DNA of 64,000 nucleotides from Dyadobacter sediminis (GTDB lineage: Bacteria; Bacteroidota; Bacteroidia; Cytophagales; Spirosomataceae): positions 1 to 64,000 of the forward strand of contig NZ_VCEI01000025.1 of assembly GCF_005860765.1 (NCBI RefSeq), written 5' to 3'. A program made the position numbers and the translations under genes. The notes under the pieces were generated by a model that worked only from the letters and a program-made list of their open reading frames with translations, had not been told where the DNA came from and ran no database searches. This document shows positions 40,637-49,308 of this stretch, in pieces (position 1 is the stretch's first letter; each line of letters starts with the position of its first letter).

Positions 40637-42067
40637 ATGAATTTTTCATTTTCAAATTATCAAAGCGAAAATTTCTTCGATGAGATGTTCACCCCAGAGG
40701 GAGAAATACGGCCGGGCTATGAACATTTAAAGAACAAATTTGAAAACCTGACACACGAAGATCTTACAAACCGCCAGCTTGCAACGGAGCGTGCCCTGCT
40801 TTCAATGGGGATTACTTTCAATGTTTATTCTGAAGGGGAAGGAACCGAGCGCATCATGCCGATTGACATCATTCCGCGTGTACTTTCCAATGCCGAATGG
40901 GAATGGCTGGAAAAAGGATTGAAACAGCGGATCAAGGCACTGAACATGTTTATTGACGATGTGTACAATGAACAGAATATACTCAACGACGGCGTTGTCC
41001 CGCGTGAACTGATCGAATCCAGCAAATGTTTTCTACGGCCTTGTATCGGCCTGAAACCGCCAAAGGGAATCTGGTGCCATATTACCGGTACGGATCTTAT
41101 CAAGGGCGAAGACGGCACGTTTATGGTTCTGGAAGATAACCTCCGCTGTCCTTCCGGCGTTTCCTACATGCTGGAAAACCGGGAGCTTTCAAAGCAGATT
41201 TTTCCGGATGTGCTGGCGCGTACGGGCGTAAGGCCGGTTTCCGATTATCCGACAAGGCTGTTGCAGATGTTGCAGCATCTGGCCGACAGGCCAAATCCGA
41301 CCGTTGCGGTGCTGACGCCGGGTATTTACAATTCCGCTTATTTCGAGCATTCCTATCTTGCGCAGCAAATGGGCGTTGAACTGGTGGACGCGCGTGATCT
41401 TGTGGTTTCGGACGGCTATGTGAAAATGCGTACAACCAACGGTCTTCAGATCGTGGATGTGATTTACCGTCGTATTGACGACACTTTTATGGACCCGGAT
41501 GCATTTAATCCCGATTCGCTGATCGGCATTCCGGGCATTTTCGAGGTTTATAAAAAAGGTCGCGTGGCGCTGGCCAACGCGCCCGGAACCGGTGTGGCCG
41601 ACGATAAAGTAGTGTACGCATATGTTCCCCGGATTATCAAATATTACCTTGGAGAAGAAGCCATCATACCCAATGTGAAAACCTACATATGCGGAGAAGA
41701 AGAAGACTTCAATTATGTTCTGGAAAATATTTCGCAGCTGGTTGTAAAAGAAGCCAATGAAGCCGGCGGATATGGCATGCTGATCGGTCCGAAGGCGACT
41801 GAAGAGGAACATGAGCAGTTCAGGGAAAAAATAAGAAACAATCCGCGTAATTACATTGCACAGCCCACCATTTCCCTTTCACGCGTGCCGTGCATGGTGG
41901 ACGGACACGCAGAAGGGCGGCATGTGGATTTGCGCCCTTATATTTTATATGGAGATGATATCAGCGTAATACCGGGCGGTTTGACGAGAGTAGCCCTGAG
42001 AAAGGGTTCGCTGGTTGTTAACTCGTCGCAAGGAGGAGGAGGGAAGGATACCTGGGTTTTGTATTGA
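40637..42067 (+). CDS. Circularly permuted type 2 ATP-grasp protein
   Basis: A 476-residue protein of the cpATP-grasp/DUF404-DUF407 family. Visible are RPGYEHLKNKF near the N-terminus, GIWCHITGTDLIKGEDGTFMVLEDNLRCPSGVSYM in the middle (a long conserved block), YRRIDDTFMDPD, and VNSSQGGGGKDTWVL at the end, the last being the family signature. Members catalyse ATP-dependent carboxylate-amine ligation; products are unknown in most. Usually an alpha-E domain and a transglutaminase-like partner follow; here the next gene codes for an esterase instead. I start at the ATG at 40637; a TTG three codons upstream is in frame. Confidence 0.92.
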   Translation: MNFSFSNYQSENFFDEMFTPEGEIRPGYEHLKNKFENLTHEDLTNRQLATERALLSMGITFNVYSEGEGTERIMPIDIIPRVLSNAEWEWLEKGLKQRIKALNMFIDDVYNEQNILNDGVVPRELIESSKCFLRPCIGLKPPKGIWCHITGTDLIKGEDGTFMVLEDNLRCPSGVSYMLENRELSKQIFPDVLARTGVRPVSDYPTRLLQMLQHLADRPNPTVAVLTPGIYNSAYFEHSYLAQQMGVELVDARDLVVSDGYVKMRTTNGLQIVDVIYRRIDDTFMDPDAFNPDSLIGIPGIFEVYKKGRVALANAPGTGVADDKVVYAYVPRIIKYYLGEEAIIPNVKTYICGEEEDFNYVLENISQLVVKEANEAGGYGMLIGPKATEEEHEQFREKIRNNPRNYIAQPTISLSRVPCMVDGHAEGRHVDLRPYILYGDDISVIPGGLTRVALRKGSLVVNSSQGGGGKDTWVLY

Positions 42068-42180
42068 AATGATCATGCTTGTTGCTGTAAACATCAAGGA
42101 AAATGATTGTTCCGATTCAGAAATCCGGGAATGGACATTCCTGATTTTAAATGAATTACAGCAACTTAAATGAAAACAAA

Positions 42181-42912
42181 ATGCAACGTGAGGTAACAGG
42201 CTGGTTTAGTCCGTCACTGAATGAACATATGGATATTGCAGTATACGGACATTACGGGTTTGCATTGCTGCTGATCCCGACTGCAGCTTCAAACTTCCTG
42301 GAATATGAAGAAAAAGGACTTATAGAAAGTATCCAGCCGTTTATCGATTCAGGAAAAGTAAAGGTATACTGTATCAACAGCATTAATTCGGAAAGCTGGC
42401 TCAATCCGTACATGCATGGTTATGACAAGGCAATCAGACATCAGCTTTTTAATGATTATGTGATCCGGGAAGTGATTCCGTTTATTAAGGAAAATTCAAG
42501 TCCAACGAACGAAATCATTGCAGGCGGTGCGTCATTCGGAGCCATGCATGCGGCCAATCTTTTCTTTAAGCATCCGGATTATATCCATGGCGTAATTGCA
42601 ATGAGCGGATGTTACGATCTGAGTGTTTATACTGAAGGTTATCACGACGATAATGTCTATTTCAATTCGCCTGTTCATTATCTGCCGCAGCTGAAAGCAG
42701 AATGGCACTTGTCCATGTACAGAGAAAGCCGTCACATTCATTTTATAACCGGCTCGGGCGCGTACGAAGTGCCGGAATATTCAAGGCAGATTTCCATGAT
42801 CCTGACATCCAAAAATGTGCCGCATGAACTTGATATCTGGGGAAGCGACATGCCGCATGATTGGTGGGTATGGCAAAGAATGCTTCCCTATTATCTGGAA
42901 ACAAGATTTTAA
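42181..42912 (+). CDS. Alpha/beta hydrolase-fold esterase
   Basis: A 243-residue enzyme of the PF00756 putative esterase group. The nucleophile elbow is GGASFGAMHA (Ser in GxSxG), and the later DMPHDWWVWQ gives the catalytic His in the expected C-terminal position; an acid in the GSGAYEVPEYS region fits. It starts at MQREVTGWFSPSL, the position where relatives I recall begin; an in-frame ATG ten codons upstream is possible. There is no signal peptide, so it is cytoplasmic. It follows the ATP-grasp gene by about 110 bases on the same strand and is likely co-transcribed, which suggests that it acts on the same peptide- or amide-type product. Confidence 0.87.
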   Translation: MQREVTGWFSPSLNEHMDIAVYGHYGFALLLIPTAASNFLEYEEKGLIESIQPFIDSGKVKVYCINSINSESWLNPYMHGYDKAIRHQLFNDYVIREVIPFIKENSSPTNEIIAGGASFGAMHAANLFFKHPDYIHGVIAMSGCYDLSVYTEGYHDDNVYFNSPVHYLPQLKAEWHLSMYRESRHIHFITGSGAYEVPEYSRQISMILTSKNVPHELDIWGSDMPHDWWVWQRMLPYYLETRF

Positions 42913-42919
42913 TATGGGT

Positions 42920-42962
42920 TTTTTCATCAGAGCAGATCACTGGAATCTGCTCTGATGAAAAA
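42920..42962. terminator. Bidirectional terminator between the esterase and pheS
   Basis: A perfect 18-bp stem (42920-42937 and 42945-42962, 7-base loop) with five T at one edge and five A at the other. It works in both directions and separates the convergent esterase and pheS genes. Confidence 0.9.
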
Positions 42963-42963
42963 G

Positions 42964-44004
42964 TCAGGCACCTTCAAACTGTCTTAAGAATCTTACGTCG
43001 TTTTCGGTAAACAATCGGAGGTCATTGATTCCGTAACGCAGCATTGTAATCCTTTCAATTCCCATTCCGAAGGCAAATCCGGTATATTCCTCGCTGTTTA
43101 TTCCGCAGTTTTCAAGTACGTTCGGATCCACCATGCCTGATCCGGCAATTTCCACCCAGCCGCTATGCTTGCATACGTTGCAGCCTACGCCCTTGCATAT
43201 AAAACAGGTTACGTCAATTTCAGCGCTTGGCTCTGTAAACGGAAAGTAGGAGGGACGCAAACGGATTTTCGAGTCTTTCCCGAACATTTCCTTGGCAAAA
43301 TGGTATAAAGTATCTTTCAAGTCTTTGAAGCTCACATTTTTATCCACATACAAGCCTTCCACCTGATGAAAAACGCAGTGCGCACGAGCCGAAATCGCTT
43401 CGTTCCGGAATACCCTTCCTGGCATGATGGACCGGATCGGTAATTTCTGCCTTTCCATCAGGCGCACCTGAACATTGGACGTATGCGTTCTCAGTAAAAC
43501 ATCTTCTTTTACGTCATTTTCACTTTTCGAGATAAAAAATGTATCCTGCATTTCACGCGCGGGATGGTTATCTGCAAAGTTCAGCGCACTGAAATTATAC
43601 CAGTCTTTCTCGATTTCGGGCCCGTAGGAAACATTGAAGCCCATGCGTTCGAATATTTCAATGATCCTGCGGCGTACGATGGTCAGCGGATGCAGGCTGC
43701 CCTGAAGATTGGGAACCACGGGCAAAGTAAGGTCCTGAGCCGTAACCGAATTTTCTTCCAGAGTATTTTCGAGAATGGCTGAAAATTCCTGAAAGCGGTT
43801 TTGCGCCAGGTTTTTAAGCGTGTTCAGTTCCTGCCCAACCGTACGCCTGTCTTCCTGCGGTACATTTTTCAGACCTTCAAAAAGTTCTGTAACAACACCT
43901 TTTTTACTGATGTATTTCAATCTGAACGCTTCCAGCTGTTCTTTGCTGGTTATTGTAACCTGTTCAATTTCCGAGATTAATTCCTTTACCCGTTCGGTAA
44001 TCAT
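42964..44004 (-). CDS. pheS: Phenylalanine--tRNA ligase, alpha subunit
   Basis: A 346-residue class II aminoacyl-tRNA synthetase subunit. N-terminal coiled-coil (about 1-85) is followed by HPLTIVRRRIIEIFERMGF, the motif-2 region with FRNEAISARAHCVFHQVEGLYV, and motif 3 in FGMGIERITMLRYGI. The CxxC pairs in ICKGVGCNVCKHSGW fit the zinc-like insertion seen in some bacterial PheS. It forms an alpha2-beta2 enzyme with PheT, which is not adjacent here, as is common in Bacteroidota. It charges tRNA-Phe in the cytoplasm. No T-box or leader peptide was recognised upstream. Confidence 0.97.
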   Translation of the reverse strand: MITERVKELISEIEQVTITSKEQLEAFRLKYISKKGVVTELFEGLKNVPQEDRRTVGQELNTLKNLAQNRFQEFSAILENTLEENSVTAQDLTLPVVPNLQGSLHPLTIVRRRIIEIFERMGFNVSYGPEIEKDWYNFSALNFADNHPAREMQDTFFISKSENDVKEDVLLRTHTSNVQVRLMERQKLPIRSIMPGRVFRNEAISARAHCVFHQVEGLYVDKNVSFKDLKDTLYHFAKEMFGKDSKIRLRPSYFPFTEPSAEIDVTCFICKGVGCNVCKHSGWVEIAGSGMVDPNVLENCGINSEEYTGFAFGMGIERITMLRYGINDLRLFTENDVRFLRQFEGA

Positions 44005-44104
44005 ATCACTTTTTTTGTATCAGTTGCAAGTAAGCTGTCTGTCTTAAAGACGGTAACAGCATTTTGTTCAGTCATGCTTCATGACGCAATTTATACGCAG
44101 CATG

Positions 44105-44237
44105 CTTACTAAAACACGGCAAAGATAATTAAAGTTGAGCCTACATCGGAGAGAACCCGTATTCTTATGTCCGTTTCGGTGGACTTTGCTTCAAATCCAT
44201 GGTTTCCGGAGTAGGTAAAATTACGTGTTTTAGTAAG
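44105..44237. repeat. 14-bp perfect inverted repeat flanking 105 bases
   Basis: CTTACTAAAACACG at 44105-44118 and its exact reverse complement at 44224-44237 enclose 105 bases with small internal dyads (GTCC...GGAC). The arms could mark a small MITE-like remnant or allow a long-range hairpin in the pheS leader. No coding potential inside. Confidence 0.6.
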
Positions 44238-44320
44238 TTCAGTTACGCCTTTTTGTAATGTTCATCCATGTTAAGTAATTGTAATTCAGCACATTGTTGA
44301 TATGTAAGTATTTTTACGTA

Positions 44321-44351
44321 TTTCTTACATTTAGGCTAAATGTTAATTTTG
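44321..44351 (+). promoter_or_regulatory. Bacteroidota-type promoter for the LytTR gene
   Basis: TAATTTTG at 44344-44351 matches the -7 consensus TAnnTTTG exactly. TTTC at 44321-44324, 19 bases upstream, differs from the -33 TTTG by one base. The start codon lies 37 bases downstream of the -7 box. Confidence 0.6.
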
Positions 44352-44388
44352 ATACAAGAAACAAAAACATTTATTAGCCTTACTTAAC

Positions 44389-44787
44389 ATGAAAAATTTT
44401 ACAAGTATCGTTCGCCCTAATCTGTCAGAAAAAAGCTTGAATGACAGCAAGGCTTCCATCTCGGTTCAGTCGATGGGCAGAACTGTTTTTTTGACTCCTG
44501 ACGTAATCATCTTCCTGGAAGGTGAGGGAAACTATACGTATATATATACAAATACCGGGAAAAAATACCTGGTTTCAAGAACTTTAAAATCGCTTGCTGA
44601 ACAATTGAATCCCAACTTCATGCGTGTACACAAATCGTACCTTGTGAATGTGGATTACGTTGTGGAACGTCTGGAAGATGACCGTCTGCTCAAATTATCC
44701 TGCGGAAAAGAAGTAGTGGTTTCTCGCCGTAAAATAAAAGAAATCACCGGATTGCTGGATCATTCCAACCTTCGTATCAGCGCGTAA
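44389..44787 (+). CDS. LytTR-domain DNA-binding protein
   Basis: A 132-residue protein consisting of a LytTR domain from about residue 28: TPDVIIFLEGEGNYTYIYTN, YLVSRTLKSLAEQLNPNFMRVHKSYLVN, and SCGKEVVVSRRKIKEI. LytTR domains bind DNA through beta-strands, usually as the output of response regulators. Here the receiver domain is missing and the first 27 residues are unstructured and polar. No histidine kinase lies next to it. It has a good promoter signal and its own terminator, so it is monocistronic. It may act as a constitutive DNA-binding factor or be controlled by its own level. Confidence 0.9.
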   Translation: MKNFTSIVRPNLSEKSLNDSKASISVQSMGRTVFLTPDVIIFLEGEGNYTYIYTNTGKKYLVSRTLKSLAEQLNPNFMRVHKSYLVNVDYVVERLEDDRLLKLSCGKEVVVSRRKIKEITGLLDHSNLRISA

Positions 44788-44827
44788 GTCTTATAGTGAA
44801 TTAAATTAGTGGGTTATTCATAAAAAC

Positions 44828-44866
44828 AGCAGCCATCGCTTGATCGAAGGCTGCTTGTTTTGTTTT
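44828..44866 (+). terminator. Intrinsic terminator after the LytTR gene
   Basis: A 7-bp stem AGCAGCC/GGCTGCT (44828-44834 and 44849-44855) extended by three more pairs after one mismatch, with the loop at 44839-44844, followed by TTGTTTTGTTTT. Confidence 0.82.
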
Positions 44867-44882
44867 ATAACCTTTATGAGTT

Positions 44883-45602
44883 TTATAGCAGCTTGAGCCC
44901 CAAAGTAACCTGCCACGAACTGATTTTCTGTTTTACGGACGCATTGCCTCCTCCAACGGACTGGCCATTTACCTGAAAAGAGGCAAGGTTTGTAAATGAG
45001 CCCTCTTTTCTTACATCCAGGCTTATATTTCCTATATCAATACCGGCACCGAGCTGATACCCGAAACTCGCTTCGGACAATGCATTGTTCAAATCCGAAG
45101 TATATTGTTTGAAAGCATCCCTTAAACGCTGATTGTCCCCGATCCTGAAAGAAGTAACCGGCCCCGCCAGAATCCGGATCGGCCCGCCTTTAAGCCCGAT
45201 CAGCAACGGAACATCAATATTGCTGTATTTGATATCAACTGTTTTGCTTACTGGTTGTTCCCGATCCATTTGTACGATTTCAAAAGAGCCGCCTTTGGTA
45301 GAAACCAGTACTTCGGGCTGAATGAATATCGTACGGCCGAATCGCATATAAATTCCACCAACGGCACCTGTTCTTGTACTGAAGCTTTGTTTCAGATTAT
45401 CCTTTACTTCCTTTCCATCATAGCCCAGATACGGGTTTCCGTTGTCGTCATAGCGTGTCGTAAAAACATCTCCCATCGTCAGGCGTGAAAGATTTACACC
45501 TCCCTTAATTCCAAATGCAAAGCCTTTTTTCTGCGCTTTCACGGTTGAAGCCGCAAAAATGCACAACAAACAGATGCAGGCTACTTTTTTCAGGATGTTC
45601 AT
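44883..45602 (-). CDS. PorT-like outer-membrane beta-barrel protein
   Basis: A 239-residue protein with a signal peptide (MNILKKVACICLLCIFAAST, cleavage after VKAQ). The mature protein opens KKGFAFGIKGGVNLSRLT and ends ISSWQVTLGLKLL, with regular alternating strands between, typical of the PF13568 barrel group that includes PorT relatives. The likely location is the outer membrane; a specific function is not evident, and I do not equate it with PorT of the type IX system. The start at 45602 is favoured over an ATG four codons upstream because the longer form places a polar leader before the signal. Confidence 0.82.
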   Translation of the reverse strand: MNILKKVACICLLCIFAASTVKAQKKGFAFGIKGGVNLSRLTMGDVFTTRYDDNGNPYLGYDGKEVKDNLKQSFSTRTGAVGGIYMRFGRTIFIQPEVLVSTKGGSFEIVQMDREQPVSKTVDIKYSNIDVPLLIGLKGGPIRILAGPVTSFRIGDNQRLRDAFKQYTSDLNNALSEASFGYQLGAGIDIGNISLDVRKEGSFTNLASFQVNGQSVGGGNASVKQKISSWQVTLGLKLL

Positions 45603-45768
45603 GGATAATATCATTTTTTAAGTAAAACTGGATAATAACGCTGAAAGGAAGAAAACTGTACCTTGCCATTATTTTTTTTGAAATGATGGCCAAAACATGC
45701 GAATATTTGGATATTTATGTCTCGATTCTTGTTATTAATAAGCTAATCTAAATTATACTTTTCTACTT

Positions 45769-47142
45769 ATGGCCAAAGCCAAAACAGCATATTTTTGCCA
45801 AGAATGCGGATATAATTCTCCTAAATGGGTGGGGCGCTGTCCGGCCTGCGGTGAATGGAATACGTTTGTTCAGGAAGTTATTGAAAAAGAAGATAAAAAG
45901 CCGACAGTCACTTTTAAAGGCGTAAACCTCGCTAGCCGGCCGCGGGCCATTGCCGAAATAGAATACGAGAACGAACCAAGAATTGAAACGCTTGATGGCG
46001 AACTGAACCGGGTTCTGGGCGGAGGTATCGTTCAGGGTTCTCTTGTGCTGATCGGCGGAGAACCTGGAATCGGAAAGTCTACGTTGATGCTTCAGATCGC
46101 TCTGACGCTTGCCAACAAAAAGGTTTTGTACGTCTCCGGTGAGGAATCGGAACAGCAGATTAAAATGCGGGCGGAAAGAATGACTTCCAAAAGTGACCGC
46201 TGCTATATTTTTACAGAAACGCATACACAGAATATTTTCCGGCAGATTGAAGATTTCCAGCCCGAAATCCTGATCGTGGATTCCATTCAGACGATGCAAT
46301 CGACATACATTGAATCGGGTGCGGGGAGTGTCTCACAGGTGCGGGAATGTACGGCGGAATTCATGAAATATGCAAAGGAAACGGGTGTTCCCGTATTTCT
46401 GATCGGCCATATCACCAAAGACGGCTCGCTTGCAGGTCCAAAAGTGCTGGAACATATGGTGGATACCGTTTTGCAGTTTGAAGGTGACCGGCATAATACG
46501 TATCGGATTTTACGTACCATTAAAAACCGCTTCGGCAGTACTTCCGAACTCGGAATTTATGAAATGCTGGGCTCCGGTCTCCGGCAGGTAAGCAATCCGT
46601 CCGAAATCCTTATTTCTCAGCGCGACGAACCCGTCAGCGGAATTGCGATCGGCTCCATGATGGAAGGCAACAGGCCGCTGCTCGTTGAAATCCAGTCGCT
46701 TGTGAGTGTGGCTACTTACGGAACGCCGCAGCGGAGCAGTACGGGTTTTGACGCCAAGCGGCTGCAGATGCTGCTTGCCGTACTTGAAAAACGCGGCGGG
46801 TTCCGGCTGGGCGTGCAGGATGTTTTCCTGAATGTTGCCGGCGGGTTAAAAGTGGAAGATCCGGCTATAGACCTTGCCGTTGTGGCTTCCATTGTTTCAT
46901 CTTATGAAGATAAATTCATTGCGCCGTCGGTCTGTTTTGCTGCCGAAGTCGGGCTGGGCGGTGAAGTGCGTGCGGTAAACCGGATTGAAAGCCGGATTTC
47001 AGAATCGGAAAAGCTGGGATTCAAGAAGATTTATATCTCGAAGTATAACAGCAAGGGACTGGATCTGAAAAAGTCAAAGATTGAGATTATTCCGGTCGCG
47101 CATTTGGATCAGTTATTTATGTCGCTCTTTCTGAATACCTGA
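45769..47142 (+). CDS. radA: DNA repair protein RadA
   Basis: A 457-residue RadA/Sms protein. It starts with the zinc finger CQECGYNSPKWVGRCPACGEW (the two CxxC pairs, residues 9-29). Next come the RecA-like ATPase with Walker A GGEPGIGKST (about 96-105) and the KNRFGS motif near residue 252, and then a Lon-like C-terminal domain (LQMLLAVLEKRGGFRLG, VFLNVAGGLKVEDPAIDLAVV). It promotes branch migration in homologous recombination. Length and domain order are normal. It is monocistronic and convergent with the DUF58 gene. Confidence 0.97.
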   Translation: MAKAKTAYFCQECGYNSPKWVGRCPACGEWNTFVQEVIEKEDKKPTVTFKGVNLASRPRAIAEIEYENEPRIETLDGELNRVLGGGIVQGSLVLIGGEPGIGKSTLMLQIALTLANKKVLYVSGEESEQQIKMRAERMTSKSDRCYIFTETHTQNIFRQIEDFQPEILIVDSIQTMQSTYIESGAGSVSQVRECTAEFMKYAKETGVPVFLIGHITKDGSLAGPKVLEHMVDTVLQFEGDRHNTYRILRTIKNRFGSTSELGIYEMLGSGLRQVSNPSEILISQRDEPVSGIAIGSMMEGNRPLLVEIQSLVSVATYGTPQRSSTGFDAKRLQMLLAVLEKRGGFRLGVQDVFLNVAGGLKVEDPAIDLAVVASIVSSYEDKFIAPSVCFAAEVGLGGEVRAVNRIESRISESEKLGFKKIYISKYNSKGLDLKKSKIEIIPVAHLDQLFMSLFLNT

Positions 47143-47184
47143 TCTTTATAATTACCAATGAAGTTTAAAAAAGCAGGACAAAAA

Positions 47185-48099
47185 TTACCGCATTTTGGAG
47201 TGTTTTACCAGATATGCCATCAGAATCGGATCAAAGCCTTTGGCGATATCCGCTTCAATAAAGTCTATTTTGTACTGACCGCATTTTAATTTGAGTTGCT
47301 GGTAAAAATTGCCGACAAATTCCTTGTAAGAATCTCTGACCTGATCCGGCTGAACTTTTATTTTTTCGCCGGTTTCAAGGTCTATAAATTCGTAAGGCCG
47401 GTTTTCAAAAGAAAAATTCTCTTCGGTTTTCCGGTCGGTAACATGAAACAGAAGCACTTCATGCAGATTGTGCCGCAAATGCTGCAAAGCAGAAAAAATC
47501 TTGTCTGAATTTTCCAGATTGTCAAACATGTCACTGAAAATAACCACAAGCGAACGCTTATGAATTTTTTCTGCGATCTGATGGAGTACTTCAGAAACGG
47601 AAGTTTTGAGAAGCGGACGTCTGGACTGGAGCAGGTTTTCCAGTTCAAGCATGATTTTATGAACGTGCGAAGGCGTGGATTTTACAGCTGTCTGAATTTC
47701 AATGTTTTCGGAAAATGTACACAGGCTCACAGCATCTTTCTGTCTCTGCAACAAATAAGTCAGGCTGGCGGCAGCCATCACGCTGAATGTCATTTTGCCG
47801 TTATTTTCTTCCGGATAATACATGGAAGAAGATGTGTCCAGTAAAATATGGCAGCGCAGATTGGTTTCTTCTTCGTAGCGTTTTACATAAAGCCGGTCAC
47901 TTTTTGCAAAAACTTTCCAGTCAATATTTCGGGTGGATTCGCCGGTATTATAAAGCTGGTGCTCGGCAAATTCGACAGAAAAGCCGTGGAATGGCGATTT
48001 GTGCAGGCCAGTAATAAATCCTTCAACCAGTTGCTTGGCAAGAAATTCCAGATTTCCGAATTCTCTTACTTTCGCTAAATCAAGCTGCCTGCTGCTCAT
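47185..48099 (-). CDS. DUF58 domain protein (vWA-like)
   Basis: A 304-residue protein with the DUF58 block near the N-terminus: FAEHQLYNTGESTRNIDWKV, then ASSDRL-type KVFAKSDRLYVKRYEEET and the von Willebrand A-like HILLDTSSSMYY with the MIDAS DxSxS motif. The rest (SLVVIFSDMFDN) is the second acidic vWA strand. Such proteins usually accompany MoxR ATPases as part of a chaperone-like system; no MoxR gene is in view here. There is no signal peptide. The upstream RlpA gene ends 10 bases before it on the same strand, suggesting joint transcription. Confidence 0.92.
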   Translation of the reverse strand: MSSRQLDLAKVREFGNLEFLAKQLVEGFITGLHKSPFHGFSVEFAEHQLYNTGESTRNIDWKVFAKSDRLYVKRYEEETNLRCHILLDTSSSMYYPEENNGKMTFSVMAAASLTYLLQRQKDAVSLCTFSENIEIQTAVKSTPSHVHKIMLELENLLQSRRPLLKTSVSEVLHQIAEKIHKRSLVVIFSDMFDNLENSDKIFSALQHLRHNLHEVLLFHVTDRKTEENFSFENRPYEFIDLETGEKIKVQPDQVRDSYKEFVGNFYQQLKLKCGQYKIDFIEADIAKGFDPILMAYLVKHSKMR

Positions 48100-48109
48100 C
48101 GGAAAGATT

Positions 48110-48562
48110 TTAATGCTTGGTTCTCATGGTTATTACCTTGCCGGATTTCGGATCTATGTCTTCATTGGAACCCAGTAAAACCATTCCTTCCATACCGACT
48201 ACGCGAATCGAAACATTGGCAACGCCTTTTGCAATGATTCCAAGCAGTCTTGCGGCTTCCTTGCTGACATCAACTACACGGTTTTTGGAAAAAGGCCCCC
48301 GATCATTCACTCTTACGATTACTTTTTCATCGTTATCAAGATTCGTCACTTCCAGCATTGTATTAAGCGGATAACTCTTGTGAGCGGCAAGCAATTCGGT
48401 GCTGTTATGGACTTCACCAAATGAAGTTTTCTTGCCATTGAACCGGGTTGCGTAATACGATGCATTTCCGGTTTCCGTTTTGCCTAGTTTAACCTGAGCG
48501 AATGTGTCCGGCTGTGCAGCAAAAGCTAAAATGATGAGAATCAGAATACGATAATAAGTCAT
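48110..48562 (-). CDS. RlpA-like septal ring lytic transglycosylase family protein
   Basis: A 150-residue protein with a signal peptide (TYYRILILIILAFAAQP, cleavage near DTFAQ) and a double-psi beta-barrel typical of RlpA: TGNASYYATRFNGKKTSFGE, YPLNTMLEVTNL, and VRVNDRGPFSKNRVVDVS, including the conserved Asp in NDRGPF. RlpA acts on peptidoglycan denuded of stem peptides in other bacteria; this copy lacks the SPOR domain, so activity and septal targeting are not assured. It lies just upstream of the DUF58 gene and is likely co-transcribed with it. Confidence 0.9.
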   Translation of the reverse strand: MTYYRILILIILAFAAQPDTFAQVKLGKTETGNASYYATRFNGKKTSFGEVHNSTELLAAHKSYPLNTMLEVTNLDNDEKVIVRVNDRGPFSKNRVVDVSKEAARLLGIIAKGVANVSIRVVGMEGMVLLGSNEDIDPKSGKVITMRTKH

Positions 48563-48767
48563 ATCGCTGGATTTAGGTGAAACTGAATAAGGCTGAACAA
48601 CCTTATATGGATCCTGTTTGCCCTGGAATTTCGCGGAATTTGAAACCCGGGAATTTCAAAAGTAATACAAAATTCGAAGAAACGTATAATTTTTAAGGTG
48701 AAAGTGCAAATCGGTGTGAAAATTTAAGATGTTCAATGCTAACAAATTGCTAATATCCCGAGGTTTT

Positions 48768-48798
48768 TTTGTTCGCAGCAATAAACTTTATATTTTAG
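48768..48798 (+). promoter_or_regulatory. Bacteroidota-type promoter for the PUR-family gene
   Basis: TTTG at 48768-48771 and TATTTTAG at 48791-48798, 19 bases apart, match the -33/-7 consensus with one mismatch. The spacing puts transcription start near 48805, just ahead of the GTG at 48828. This supports the short coding sequence. Confidence 0.5.
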
Positions 48799-48827
48799 CG
48801 TTTGAAAACCTATTTAAACTAATCATA

Positions 48828-49148
48828 GTGGAAGACAGAGAGCAAATCTACTCCAAAAGGGTCAGGGCAGGAAAACGGACTTACTTCTTCGATGTTCGCT
48901 CTACGCGATCCAACGATTATTATCTAACGATCACTGAAAGTCGCCGGCATCCTCAGGGCGATGGCTTTACGTACGAAAAACACAAGATGTTTTTGTACAA
49001 GGAAGACTTTGATAAGTTCGTAGATGCGTTAAAGGATGCAGTGGATCACGTCAAAACTGAGTTGATGCCAGAGGTTGACTTCTCTCAGTTCGAAACCAAA
49101 GCCGATGAAGTCGATGTAGTCGGAGAATCGGATCTTAAGTGGGATTAA
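48828..49148 (+). CDS. PUR-family (DUF3276) DNA/RNA-binding protein
   Basis: A 106-residue protein of the bacterial PUR-alpha-like group. It has the conserved opening EDREQIYSKRVRAGKRTYFF, then STRSNDYYLTITESRR and HKMFLYKEDFDKFVDAL, and an acidic C-terminal tail. Relatives bind single-stranded nucleic acid; a homologue in Borrelia regulates gene expression. The start is GTG at 48828, since homologues begin with M/V-E-D-R and the promoter lies between the GTG and an in-frame ATG 99 bases upstream. It is monocistronic with a terminator downstream. Confidence 0.87.
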   Translation: MEDREQIYSKRVRAGKRTYFFDVRSTRSNDYYLTITESRRHPQGDGFTYEKHKMFLYKEDFDKFVDALKDAVDHVKTELMPEVDFSQFETKADEVDVVGESDLKWD

Positions 49149-49168
49149 AAAAATGATGCTAAAAATGG

Positions 49169-49205
49169 AAGCCTTCGCAATCTCTTACGAAGGCTTTTGG
49201 TTTTT
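49169..49205 (+). terminator. Intrinsic terminator after the PUR-family gene
   Basis: A 9-bp stem (49169-49177 and 49188-49196) with a 10-base loop followed by TTGGTTTTT. It lies 20 bases after the stop codon. Confidence 0.83.
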
Positions 49206-49308
49206 GTACCCGCTAAATGGTAATTTTGTCAAAAATATCATTTAGCAGTCAGGAGTTCTTTGCCTGTGCATTGAAGATTGCCTGCTATTCACTGCATACC
49301 TTTATAAT

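Larger units (their letters stand above)
44005..44388. other. Intergenic region upstream of pheS and LytTR gene
   Basis: A 384-base gap between divergent genes. Besides the inverted repeat at 44105-44237 and the LytTR promoter-like signal at 44321-44351, I see no gene. A TTCAAAT string at about 44190 resembles a tRNA T-loop, but no stem or anticodon arm fits. Confidence 0.55.

Noticed and set aside
44180-44205. tRNA-like T-loop string in the pheS-LytTR gap
   Set aside because: The bases flanking the T-loop string do not pair as a T-stem and no anticodon or acceptor arm fits.
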